Assembly: GCA_963791495.1 (NCBI GenBank)
Contig: CAWBST010000016.1
Span: 62,001 to 126,000, forward strand
Source of the DNA: JAMXLO01 sp963791495
GTDB lineage: Bacteria; Pseudomonadota; Alphaproteobacteria; Acetobacterales; Acetobacteraceae
Reading direction: 5' to 3'
DNA length: 64,000 nt
The notes under the pieces were generated by a model, which worked only from the letters and a program-made list of their open reading frames with translations, did no database searches and was not told the DNA's origin. This document shows, one piece after another, positions 44,848 through 53,431 of the stretch; positions within the stretch are counted from its first letter, which is position 1, and each line of letters starts with the position of its first letter. The position numbers and the translations under genes are program-made.

Positions 44848-44966
44848 AGTTCTCCAGCGGCAGCAGCGAGGTCATCGGGACTAAGGCTAAGCTCCATTGG
44901 CACACCGTAGGTTGAGGCCGGTGTGATTTCAATCGAGCCGCCGCCGGCAGCGGCGATGCTGCGCAT
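44844..44966 (-). CDS. small unrecognised ORF between the outer-membrane protein and mazG
   Basis: A 40-codon frame starting MRSIAAAGGGSIEITP and ending DDLAAAAGEL. Its ATG lies two bases after the stop of the upstream gene, and its TGA overlaps the TTG start of mazG. Such tight packing on both sides suggests it is translated, either as a small protein or to couple mazG translation. I recognise no homologue. Confidence 0.4.
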   Translation of the reverse strand: MRSIAAAGGGSIEITPASTYGVPMELSLSPDDLAAAAGEL

Positions 44967-44968
44967 TC

Positions 44969-45919
44969 TCAGAAGTCGAGGGCAGCGCTGACGAGCCAAC
45001 CCGTTACGCCCGGTCCGACGATTGCGGATGCACGCACGGTTCCACCGTTCACGCCGCGGATTACCTGCGGGGCGACGATTTGCAGGCCACCGCCGATCTC
45101 GGCGAAAGCGTTGAAGCCCAGTACGCCAGAATCGGTGCTCGGCAGCCACGTGCCCTTGGCGTAGCCCAGCCAGCGGACGGCGTTGCTCGCGATGTGCCAA
45201 TCAGTAGGGCCGGAGAGCGTGACTGAGGCGTTGGCCACGCCGAAGCTGCCATTCTGTTTCAGGAGCGGGCTCGATGCGCTGGTCACCAGGGCCGCCAACT
45301 CGTTGTAGCGGGCCTGCGTCCGCAGCGTCAGGTCGCCGCGGAACTCAGTCTCATAGATCAGCTCAAGCGCGCCGCCAATCAGGGCGGAGTTCAGCGAGGC
45401 GTCGCTGAGAACGCCGCTCACCAGCGAGCGGAACAGGGCGGAGTTCGCGCCGGAGAAATTGGCGTCGCCACCGACATGCGCGTAGCCCGCGAGCACGATC
45501 GGCCGCAGCGTGAACCCACCGCCGAGCGGCACGTTCAGCCCACCGCCGGCGAGCGCGGACCACGCGTTGAAGGAAAACTTCACACTGCTCGGCGAGCCAG
45601 CGTCAGGGGTCAGCGGGAAGGTCTGGTCGCCCGTGAGATAGCCCAGTGTGAGCTCCGCATAGGGTGCTATGCCGTTGAGATACCCACCTTCGATTGGATC
45701 GAAGCTGTGCGCGATAGGCAATTGGAAGCTGTTGATATTGAAGTCGCTGTAGTACTTCGCCGCGGCTATCCCCGGCGTTCCGCCGAAGATCGAGAAGGTC
45801 TCGAAGGCGCGCCCCAGGTTCTCGCTCTTGGTGACACCTTCCGGGCCCAGCACCACGGTCTGGGCCCGCACAGGCAGTCCCAGCACGAGTGCCGCGCATA
45901 TGAGAATTGCTGCGCGCAC
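44969..45919 (-). CDS. predicted outer-membrane beta-barrel protein
   Basis: 316 residues with a clear signal peptide (MRAAILICAALVLGLPVRAQ). The mature part alternates polar and hydrophobic residues in many short strands, is rich in Gly, Ser and Asn, and ends in VSAALDF, the terminal Phe typical of barrels recognised by BamA. No named family is recognised. The GTG start at 45919 has a G-rich site upstream. It heads a tight cluster with a small frame and mazG. Confidence 0.7.
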   Translation of the reverse strand: MRAAILICAALVLGLPVRAQTVVLGPEGVTKSENLGRAFETFSIFGGTPGIAAAKYYSDFNINSFQLPIAHSFDPIEGGYLNGIAPYAELTLGYLTGDQTFPLTPDAGSPSSVKFSFNAWSALAGGGLNVPLGGGFTLRPIVLAGYAHVGGDANFSGANSALFRSLVSGVLSDASLNSALIGGALELIYETEFRGDLTLRTQARYNELAALVTSASSPLLKQNGSFGVANASVTLSGPTDWHIASNAVRWLGYAKGTWLPSTDSGVLGFNAFAEIGGGLQIVAPQVIRGVNGGTVRASAIVGPGVTGWLVSAALDF

Positions 45920-46031
45920 CGTCCCCCCAATTCGACTGTCAGAAGCTAGTGTCTCCGGCCGCGGCTTGACCAGCCGCTTATGTGCGGACGAGGGGCGGCT
46001 TCAAGTTGGGACTAAAGTCGCATAAGATATA

Positions 46032-46823
46032 TTATGTTAAATCGAGTGTCATGCCATCGTAACCGGGCTCGATGCCCGCCGGCAGGTTCGCGGTCAGCCA
46101 GGCCCAGTCCATGTCGGTGCCCATATGCGTCAGGATCGTCCGCCGCGCGCCGACCCGCTCTGCCCAGGATATGACCTGCGCCAGATCGGCATGCGTCTTG
46201 TGCGGCCCGCGGCGCAGGAAGCAACCGACCACCCAGGTATCGACGCCCTCCAGCGCGGTGAAGGCCGCGTCGTCCAGGCTCACCACGTCGGTGGAATAGC
46301 CGAAGTCGCCGATGCGCAGACCGAGCGACGGAATGAAGCCGTGATCCTGTTCGAACAGCCTCACCTGCATGCCGGCGGCTGCGATGGTCTCGCCGGCGGT
46401 CACCTCGCGGGGCACCAGCACCGGCCGGAAGAAGCCAGGCGGTTGCCAGGGCCTGAATGCATAGCCGAACCGTCGCGTCAGCTCGTCCAGCGTCGGTTTG
46501 GTGGCGAAAGCATCCAGCGGCCTGTCGACGATGCGGTTGAGGATCCGTGCGTCGTCGATACCGGTGATGTGGTCGGCATGCGCGTGGGTATAGAGAACGG
46601 CGTCCACCCGCCGGATACGGCACCCAAGCAACTGCTCCCTCAGGTCAGGTGCGGTATCCACCAGCAGGCACGTCCCGGTATCGCTCTGGATGACGATGCT
46701 CGCACGGGTGCGCCGGTTGCGAGGCTCGGACGGAACGCATGCGCCCCAGTCGCCGCTGCCGTCCTCTCCGCCGATCAGTGGAACGCCGGCGGAACCTCCC
46801 GTGCCGAGCAGGACGACCCGCAT
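46032..46823 (-). CDS. metallo-beta-lactamase-fold hydrolase (PhnP/lipoate-synthase-neighbour type)
   Basis: 263 residues with LGTGGSAGVPLIGG at the N-terminus and the metal motif YTHAHADHITGIDD. ASIVIQSDTGTCLLVDTAPDLREQLL and LTHMGTDMDW are also typical. PhnP-like members are phosphodiesterases acting on small cyclic phosphates; the substrate here is unknown. It follows tatD by six bases and is the last gene of the holB-metG-tatD operon, a common order in this group. Confidence 0.88.
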   Translation of the reverse strand: MRVVLLGTGGSAGVPLIGGEDGSGDWGACVPSEPRNRRTRASIVIQSDTGTCLLVDTAPDLREQLLGCRIRRVDAVLYTHAHADHITGIDDARILNRIVDRPLDAFATKPTLDELTRRFGYAFRPWQPPGFFRPVLVPREVTAGETIAAAGMQVRLFEQDHGFIPSLGLRIGDFGYSTDVVSLDDAAFTALEGVDTWVVGCFLRRGPHKTHADLAQVISWAERVGARRTILTHMGTDMDWAWLTANLPAGIEPGYDGMTLDLT

Positions 46824-46828
46824 TGTGC

Positions 46829-47602
46829 TCAGGCCGCCTTGCGGAACAGGCGGCGAAAGTTCTCCGTCGTCAGGTCGGCAAGCGCCTCCGGCTCCAGGCC
46901 GCGGACCTCCGCCAGCACGCGGGCGGTGTGCGTGACAAAGGCCGGCTCATTTCGCTTGCCGCGGACCGGCACCGGCGCGAGATACGGTGCGTCGGTCTCG
47001 ACCAACAGCCGTTCTGCTGGAAGATCGCGGGCGATCCCCCGCAATTCATTGGATTTCGGGAAGGTCAGGATGCCCGAGAAGCTGACAAATCCTCCCATCT
47101 CCACGGCCGCCTCCGCGAGCATCCGTGACGAGCTGAAACAGTGCAGGAGGAACTGGAAGTCGCCGCCGCTATCACGTTCATCCTGCAGGATAGCGGCGAT
47201 GTCATGGTCGGCATCGCGCGCATGGATGACGAGCGGCAGCCCCGCCAGACGTGCGGCGCGGATATGGGCACGGAACCCGGCCTGCTGCACGTCGCGCGGC
47301 GAGCGGTCGTAGAAATAGTCCAACCCGGACTCGCCGATGCCGATGACCTTGGGATGCTGGGTCAACGCGACGATGTCCTCGGGTTCGGGGACCGGTTCCT
47401 CCGCCGCGTGATGCGGATGTATGCCGACCGTGCACCAGAGTTTCGGCCGTGTTTCTGCAATCGCCGGCAGGCTGTTCGACTGAGCGAGGGTGGTGCCGAT
47501 GGTGACCATTTCGTCAACCCCGGCCGCCGTTGCGCGCGCCAGCACGTCGGGACGTTCGGCCTCGGTGTAGTAGTCGAGATGGCAGTGAGAATCGATCAGC
47601 AT
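46829..47602 (-). CDS. tatD: TatD-family deoxyribonuclease
   Basis: 257-residue TIM-barrel hydrolase. IDSHCHLDYY, TVGIHPHHA, IGESGLDYFYD, PLVIHARDAD, LHCFSSS and VETDAPYLAPVPVRGKRNEP supply the two-metal site. TatD proteins are 3'-5' DNA exonucleases linked to repair. It lies between metG and the PhnP-like gene. Confidence 0.94.
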   Translation of the reverse strand: MLIDSHCHLDYYTEAERPDVLARATAAGVDEMVTIGTTLAQSNSLPAIAETRPKLWCTVGIHPHHAAEEPVPEPEDIVALTQHPKVIGIGESGLDYFYDRSPRDVQQAGFRAHIRAARLAGLPLVIHARDADHDIAAILQDERDSGGDFQFLLHCFSSSRMLAEAAVEMGGFVSFSGILTFPKSNELRGIARDLPAERLLVETDAPYLAPVPVRGKRNEPAFVTHTARVLAEVRGLEPEALADLTTENFRRLFRKAA

Positions 47603-47612
47603 CAGAACTCCT

Positions 47613-47707
47613 GCCCCGCCCCTCGCGGGAGGGGGGTTTGGGGGACGGGGTTGTGCCGGCTCCGCGGCCCCCTCCCCCCAACCCCCTCCCGCAAGGGGAG
47701 GGGGAGG
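47613..47707. repeat. GC-rich palindromic repeat, family C (two copies, opposite orientation)
   Basis: CCCCGCCCCTCGCGGGAGGG is followed by GGGTTTGGGGGACGGGGTTG; then CCCCCTCCCCCCAACCCCCT with CCCGCAAGGGGAGGGGGAGG. The two copies face each other between metG and tatD. They could form a large stem in the operon mRNA. Confidence 0.85.
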
Positions 47708-47741
47708 TTCAATCTACTCGACAGTTTCGTCGCACTCTCCA

Positions 47742-49277
47742 CTAAGCGGCCGGCTCGACGTAACGTGGGAACACCCCGTGTGGCGCCGGCAGGGCAGCGT
47801 TGTCAGCCAAAGGTGAGTCCAGATCCGCCAGCTGCCGCGCGCCCTTTGGCACTCCAAGCTGATCCAGCATCCGCTCCATGCTCTCGGGCATGAACGGCTG
47901 CAGCACCGTGCCGATCACGCGAAGGACGTCCGCCAGCACGCGCAGCACCGCCGCCATCCGCACCGGATCGGTACGGCGTAGCGCCCACGGCGCCTGGTGA
48001 TCGATATACACGTTGGCCGCACGGACGACCTTCCAGACATCCTCCAGCGCCTCATGGAACACCTGGCGATCAAGCCGTCCGCGCAACGCGTCCGGCAGCG
48101 CCTGGGCGGCCGCCAGGAGTTCCGCATCGGTCTCGCTGACAGGCCCCCTCCCCGGCAGCCTGCCCTCGCAGTTGCGCGCGATCAGTGACAGCGACCGCTG
48201 CGCCAGGTTGCCCAGATCGTTCGCCAGCTCGACGTTGATCCGCGTGATCAATGCCTGGTGCGATAGAGTGCCGTCGCCGCCGAACGGTTTCTCGCGCATC
48301 AGGAAGTAGCGCACCTGATCCAGCCCGAACGCCGCCACGAGCTGGCGCGGCTCGATGACGTTGCCGAGCGACTTGCTCATTTTCTCGCCGTCGACCGTCC
48401 ACCAGCCGTTCGAGGTCACCCGCCGCGGAACCGGTAATCCGGCAGCCAGGAGGAAGGCTGGCCAGTAAACCGCATGGAATCGCAGGATGTCCTTGCCGAC
48501 GAAGTGCGCATCCGCCGGCCAGTAGTACCACCGCGGTGCCGTCTCGTCGGGAAAGCCGCAGGCCGTGACGTAGTTGTTCAGCGCGTCCAGCCAGACATAC
48601 ATCACGTGCCCCGGCGCGCCCGGCACCGGGATCCCCCAGGTGAAGCTGGTGCGGCTGATCGACAGATCGCGCAGCCCGCCGCGCACGAAGCTAAGCACCT
48701 CGTTGCGCCGGCCGGCAGGCAGGATGAAGTCCGGATCGTCTTCGTACAACTTCAGCAGTCTGCCCTGCCATTCCGACAGCTTGAAGAAGTACGAAGGCTC
48801 CCTCACCCACTCTACCGGAGCGCCGCTCGGCGCAACCTTGCTCCCGTCCGGCCGTGCGGTGAGTTCCTCCTCGTCATAAAATGCTTCATCGCGAACGGCG
48901 TACCAGCCCTCGTAGTGGCCGAGATAGATGTTGCCGCTCGCCTCGATCCGCTTCCACAACTCGGCGCACGACGCCTTGTGCCGCTCTTCCGTCGTGCGGA
49001 TCCATTGGTCGAACGACACGCCCATCTTCAGCGCCATGTCGCGAAAATCGGCGGACACCTTGTCGGTAAACGATTGCGGGTCCATTCCGGCGTCGCGCGC
49101 CGCCTTCTCGACCTTCTGCCCGTGCTCATCCGTCCCCGTCAGGAAGAACACGTCGAACCCGTCCAGCCGCTTCCAGCGCGCCATCACGTCGGCCGCGATC
49201 GAGGTGTAGGCGTGCCCGATGTGCGGCGCGCCATTCACGTAATAGATCGGGGTCGTGACGTAATATCGCTTGTTCAT
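47742..49277 (-). CDS. metG: methionyl-tRNA synthetase
   Basis: 511 residues, class I synthetase charging tRNA-Met. The HIGH motif is APHIGHAYTS and the KMSKS motif is DGEKMSKSLGN. LTGTDEHGQKVEKAA and WLDALNNYVTACGFP are typical. It lacks the C-terminal tRNA-binding dimerisation domain of long MetRS, and no CxxC zinc knuckle is seen, which is normal for this bacterial subgroup. Start 49277 (MNKRYYVT) overlaps the holB stop as ATGA. Confidence 0.97.
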   Translation of the reverse strand: MNKRYYVTTPIYYVNGAPHIGHAYTSIAADVMARWKRLDGFDVFFLTGTDEHGQKVEKAARDAGMDPQSFTDKVSADFRDMALKMGVSFDQWIRTTEERHKASCAELWKRIEASGNIYLGHYEGWYAVRDEAFYDEEELTARPDGSKVAPSGAPVEWVREPSYFFKLSEWQGRLLKLYEDDPDFILPAGRRNEVLSFVRGGLRDLSISRTSFTWGIPVPGAPGHVMYVWLDALNNYVTACGFPDETAPRWYYWPADAHFVGKDILRFHAVYWPAFLLAAGLPVPRRVTSNGWWTVDGEKMSKSLGNVIEPRQLVAAFGLDQVRYFLMREKPFGGDGTLSHQALITRINVELANDLGNLAQRSLSLIARNCEGRLPGRGPVSETDAELLAAAQALPDALRGRLDRQVFHEALEDVWKVVRAANVYIDHQAPWALRRTDPVRMAAVLRVLADVLRVIGTVLQPFMPESMERMLDQLGVPKGARQLADLDSPLADNAALPAPHGVFPRYVEPAA

Positions 49278-50292
49278 GACATAGTTCCGCTCAGCATTCC
49301 GAGACCGGCCACGACGGCCTGGCGCTTGTCCAGGTTGAATCGCTCCGTCTCGTCCTGCAGCCGCGTGAGCGCGTGCCACACGTCGCCCCACGCATCAAGG
49401 GGACGCAGCGCAACCAGCCGCGACTGCTCCTCGTCGCCCCGCCCGCGCACCACGTCGCGCACGGCCGCAGCGATCCCCGCTCGCAGCAGATCGAAGAAAT
49501 TGCCGAACGCCGTTTCGCCGCGCGCGAGCGTATCCGCCACCGCGTAGGCGCGCGCCGGCTTCAGCTCGGGAAGCGCCGCCAGCACCTCATCGACCAGGCC
49601 GGCGATCGCCAGCCCCTCCTCCTGCGCCAGCAGCAATGCGCGGCCCGGCGAGCCCTCCGCCACCGTCACCAGCCGGCTGCGCTCGTCCGCGCCCTGCTCC
49701 GGCAGGTAGATCGACAGCAGCCGCTCCATCGCCTCCGGCACCAGAGGGTCCAGCCGCAACCGCCGGCAGCGGCTGCGGATCGTGGCGAGCAACCGGCCGG
49801 GTGCCGCACACACCAGCAGCAGGATCGCCCGCCGTGGCGGCTCCTCCAGGATCTTCAGCAGCGCATTGGCCGAGGACTGGTTCATCTCCTCCGCGCCATC
49901 GACGATGGCGACGCGCCATCCGCCCTCGGCCGGGGTGAGGCTCATGAACGTGCTGATCCCGCGCACGTCCTCCACCGCGATCTGCGTGCGCATGCGGCGG
50001 CGCTTTTCGTCGTAGGCGCGTTCAACCGTGTGCAGGTCGGCATGCGCGCCGGCGGCGACGCGGCGGAACACCGGATGCGCTCGGCTCCAACGCCAGCGTT
50101 TGCTCCCCTGTCGGCATGCCGCGCGAGCAGGCGGCGGGCGAAGCGATAGGCCAGCGTGGCCTTGCCGACGCCGTCGGGTCCGGTGATCAGCCAGGCATGG
50201 TGCATGCGGCCCGAACGCATGGCCTCGAGCAGCGTGGCCTCGGCGGCCTCGTGGCCGAGGAGAAGCGGGTTGGCGCGCGGTTCAGGGGCCAT
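49274..50292 (-). CDS. holB: DNA polymerase III subunit delta' (two frameshifts)
   Basis: Clamp-loader subunit. The N-terminus is in one frame from 50292 (NPLLLGHEAAEATLLEAM, with GPDGVGKATLAYRFARRLLA). About 25 residues (TGEQTLALEPS) read in a second frame, and the rest, from HPVFRRVAAGAHADLHTVER, is in a third. Two single-base changes between about 50070 and 50130 restore the family sequence. SSANALLKILEEPP, the delta' signature, is intact. holB is normally essential, so sequence error is the simplest explanation. It overlaps metG. Confidence 0.9.
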
Positions 50293-50551
50293 GCGGTGGT
50301 TATAGCGCGACGGGACGGCGGGACGTCACCAGTGGCCTGCTCTACTGTAACATGTGCGATGGGAAATTGGCCTTTCGAGTGCGACACAAAACCAATCAGT
50401 TTAGAGTTGCCCGAGACACAGATGGCATCACAGAGAGTCAGGTCGCCGGAGGGAGCGATCCGTGGTAAGCATGTTGGCATACTTTACTGACGTGCCGGCG
50501 GACGGCGGTAGAATCTGTGTGCTAAGATAATAAGTAGTAGAGCCCTGTGCC

Positions 50552-52012
50552 ATGTCAGTGACTGACTCATCAGACTTGATCGGGATAGCGCCCGGCGGAC
50601 GGAAGCTGATTGCCATAGTCTATGCCGACATGGTCGGTTACAGCCGACTTATCGGGCTGGATGACATAGGAACATTCGAACGGCTAAGGGCCCTGCGTCG
50701 CGCTTTGATCGATCCAGTCATCAGAGAGCACGGCGGGAACATCGTGCAAACCGGCGGCGACTCTCTGCTCATAGTGTTCGATAGCATTGACGGGGCAGTG
50801 CGCTGCGCACTCACGATCCAGCAACGACTGCCCGAATATGATGATGGTCTGCCCCCTGACCGAAGCATTCGGTTTCGTGTTGGAATCAATATCGGCGATG
50901 TGATCGCCGACGGCACCGACCTGCATGGTGACGGAGTGAACGTGGCGGCCCGGCTTCAGGCCGAGTGCCCGCCAGGCGGGATCTGTGTTTCGCGCTCGGT
51001 CCGTGACCATGCGCACGGCCGGCTGGGCCTCGTGTTCGAGGGGCTCGGCGTGCTCTCGCTGAAAAACATTGCCCATCCAGTGGAAGCTTTTCTATTGCGA
51101 GGAGGCCCGGGGGCAATCAAACCGAGCCGCCCTCGGTCATTCCCAGGTGCTGTCGCAGCGTTGCCTCCGATGTCCGACATACCGGCGAGATCGCGAAAGG
51201 TCCATTCTCGGCGGTGGCTACTGGCAGGTGGCGCATCGGTCCTGAGCGTCGGATTGGCCGGATCTGTTGCTGCATTATGGCCGCCCCACCGGCCGACCGC
51301 TTGGAGTCACGCCAGTGCCCAACGTACGGCGTTGGTCGTCGGCAACGGCCGATATAAGCACTTGCCGCCACTGGCAAACGCCGAGCGCGACGCGGAAATG
51401 ATATCAACCGCACTTGAGGCGCGCGGCTTCCGGGTCATCAAAAAAGTTGACACGGATCGCGCAGATCTCGTGCAGGCAATAACCGATTTCGAGACGACAT
51501 TATCGGTGGTCGGTGGTGTGGGCCTTTTCTACTATGCTGGAAGTGCTGCCTATGTCGCCGGCCTGGACATAATCCTGCCCGTGGATGCGACCAAGGATCT
51601 CAGCACGACGAAGATCGAAGGTGGTATCAATTTCACGCGGCTATCAGCTCGCATCAAAGCCAAGACAACCAAGAAGGTTACAGATAATGGCTTGGCCGTA
51701 ATCTATTCTGCTGCAAAGGGTCAAGAGGCATCGGATGGACCTCCGGGCCAGAACTCACCGTTTGCACTGGCATTTCTGACTGCTCTGGATTATGGGGAGG
51801 ACGAGCTCGGCGATACTTTTCGGCATATCCGCCAAGCCATGGATACTACCCAAAATACACATGTTGGCAAACAAACGCCCTATTTCGAGGACTCCCGAAC
51901 GACCAAGTTCTACTTCGGCAAGCCCGAATACGATTTGGGTGGGGTATTGCGAATTCTTGTATTCAACTCTTGCCGGGACAATCCGTTCGACCTGTCGATG
52001 GATGCTAGCTAA
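50552..52012 (+). CDS. class III nucleotide cyclase fused to a rearranged caspase-like domain
   Basis: 486 residues. Residues ~18-180 are a class III cyclase: metal-binding Asp in IVYADMVGYSRL and GGDSLLIVFD, and the transition-state Asn/Arg in GVNVAARLQ are present, so it should be active. A single membrane segment follows (residues ~222-240, WLLAGGASVLSVGLAGSVAALW). Residues ~255-486 resemble a C14 caspase domain (ALVVGNGRYKHLPPLANAERDA). But the catalytic His of the usual YYAGHG is Ser here (LFYYAGSAAYVAG), and the Cys loop CRDNPF, usually in mid-domain, is missing there and appears at the extreme C-terminus (LRILVFNSCRDNPFDLS). It is probably inactive or altered as a protease. No strong ribosome site is seen. 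Confidence 0.87.
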   Translation: MSVTDSSDLIGIAPGGRKLIAIVYADMVGYSRLIGLDDIGTFERLRALRRALIDPVIREHGGNIVQTGGDSLLIVFDSIDGAVRCALTIQQRLPEYDDGLPPDRSIRFRVGINIGDVIADGTDLHGDGVNVAARLQAECPPGGICVSRSVRDHAHGRLGLVFEGLGVLSLKNIAHPVEAFLLRGGPGAIKPSRPRSFPGAVAALPPMSDIPARSRKVHSRRWLLAGGASVLSVGLAGSVAALWPPHRPTAWSHASAQRTALVVGNGRYKHLPPLANAERDAEMISTALEARGFRVIKKVDTDRADLVQAITDFETTLSVVGGVGLFYYAGSAAYVAGLDIILPVDATKDLSTTKIEGGINFTRLSARIKAKTTKKVTDNGLAVIYSAAKGQEASDGPPGQNSPFALAFLTALDYGEDELGDTFRHIRQAMDTTQNTHVGKQTPYFEDSRTTKFYFGKPEYDLGGVLRILVFNSCRDNPFDLSMDAS

Positions 52013-52257
52013 GAACTTGATGTAACCCGATTTCACGGGATGATCGGTCATCGCCGTCCCCCTTTCCAGCAGGAGACACCGAACCCACGTTCCCGTCGCG
52101 TGGCACGGCTTCACGTTCGAGCCGATCAATGACGATGCACGTGAGTGCCCGACGGAGCGACCGCAAGCGGATGCACGCTGATGTCCTCTGACCTGATCCC
52201 GGAAAACTCTTCTAGCTTTGAGTAGAGTTCTGCGACCCTGAGGGGGGGAACGGACGG

Positions 52258-52524
52258 ATGAAGCGAAGCCGGTTCACCGAAGAGCAGATCATCGGCGTGC
52301 TGCGCGAGCAGGAGGCCGGGCTGAAGGTGGCGGAGGTGTGCCGCAAGCTCGGCATATCGGAGCCGACGTTCTACGCCTGGAAGGCGAAGTTCGGCGGCAT
52401 GAGCGTCTCGGATGCGAAGCGGCTGAAGCAGCTCGAGGATGAGAATGCGAAGCTGAAGAAGCTGCTGGCGGAGGCAATGCTGGACAACGCGGTGCTGAAG
52501 GACATCACGTCAAGAAAGTGGTGA
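52258..52524 (+). CDS. IS3-family transposase OrfA
   Basis: 88 residues: an N-terminal helix-turn-helix (RFTEEQIIGVLREQEAG, VAEVCRKLGISEPTFYAWK) and a C-terminal leucine-zipper-like helix (LKQLEDENAKLKKLLAEAML). It overlaps orfB by seven bases. IS3 elements usually make the active OrfAB protein by -1 frameshifting; an A-rich stretch (TCAAGAAAGTGG) lies in the overlap. Confidence 0.93.
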   Translation: MKRSRFTEEQIIGVLREQEAGLKVAEVCRKLGISEPTFYAWKAKFGGMSVSDAKRLKQLEDENAKLKKLLAEAMLDNAVLKDITSRKW

Positions 52525-53360
52525 CGCCCGCCGCTCGCAGAGCCGCGGTGACCGTTGCGCGCGAGGCGCACGGGATCAGCGAGCGACGGGCGTGTTCGAT
52601 CATCGGCGCCGATCGCAGCGCGCTGCGCTATCGCCATCGGCGTGCGGACGATGCGGCGACACGGACACGGCTGAAGGAACTCGCGGCAGAGCGTCGGCGG
52701 TTCGGCTGGCGGCGCCTGAAGCTGCTGCTGGAACGCGAGGGGATCCGCATGAACCACAAGAAGCTGCGGCGGCTGTATGCCGAGGAACGGCTGCAGGTGC
52801 GTCGCCGTGGCGGCCGCAAGCGAGCCCTGGGCACGCGGGCACCGATGACGCTGCCGCAGGGGCCGAACCAGCGCTGGTCACTGGACTTTGCCGCGGACAC
52901 GCTGACCGACGGCCGGCGGTTCCGCATCCTCGTGGTGGTCGACGACTTCACCCGCGAGTGCCTCTGCCTGGTTGCCGATACGTCGTTGTCCGGCGCACGG
53001 GTTGCTCGCGAGCTGACGGCGATCATCGCGCACCGTGGTGCGCGTCCGCTGCTGTGCGTCAGCGACAACGGCACCGAGCTGACCAGCATCGCGATCCTGA
53101 CCTGGTGCCAGGAGAGCAAGGTTGGCTGGCACTACATCGCACCCGGCAAGCCGCAGCAGAACGCGTTCGCGGAGAGCTTCATCGGGCGGCTGCGCGACGA
53201 GTGCCTGAACGAGACGCTGTTCACCTCGCTGCGCCAGGCGCGCGCTGTGCTGGCCGCGTGGCAGCGCGACTATAACGAGGTACGGCCACACTCGGCGCAC
53301 GCGGTCAGACGCCGGCCTCGATCAGGCTGCCGCCGTGCTCGCCTGCGTCAATCGGGATAG
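52518..53360 (+). CDS. IS3-family transposase OrfB (C-terminus altered by intron insertion)
   Basis: 280 residues with an HTH_21 region and an rve integrase core. The DDE triad is visible: Asp in WSLDFAADTL, Asp in CVSDNGTELTS and Glu in NAFAESFIGRLRDECLNE. The tail after NEVRPHSA does not look like normal IS3 (usually LGGLTP). The TAG stop at 53358-53360 is supplied by the inserted group II intron. Without the intron the frame would read on for about 15 codons to a TGA near 55280. Confidence 0.9.
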   Translation: MVTPAARRAAVTVAREAHGISERRACSIIGADRSALRYRHRRADDAATRTRLKELAAERRRFGWRRLKLLLEREGIRMNHKKLRRLYAEERLQVRRRGGRKRALGTRAPMTLPQGPNQRWSLDFAADTLTDGRRFRILVVVDDFTRECLCLVADTSLSGARVARELTAIIAHRGARPLLCVSDNGTELTSIAILTWCQESKVGWHYIAPGKPQQNAFAESFIGRLRDECLNETLFTSLRQARAVLAAWQRDYNEVRPHSAHAVRRRPRSGCRRARLRQSG

Positions 53361-53390
53361 GGGGGCATCTCGCAATGCCACCCCTCCCAC

Positions 53391-53422
53391 ACCACCGGGC
53401 ATACGGGTCCGTACCACGGCGG
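53391..53422 (-). ncRNA. group II intron domain V
   Basis: Read on the minus strand: CCGCCGTGGTACGGACCCG then TATGCCCGGTGGT. It folds into a short two-part stem-loop typical of bacterial group II domain V, the catalytic core of the ribozyme. It lies just 3' of the maturase gene, followed by GTGGGAGGGGTGG (domain VI). Confidence 0.75.
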
Positions 53423-53431
53423 TTCGGCGGA

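Noticed and set aside
47613..47707. Closely spaced repeats considered as a CRISPR array
   Set aside because: Only two copies in opposite orientation, of a repeat scattered elsewhere in the window; no regular spacers or cas genes.
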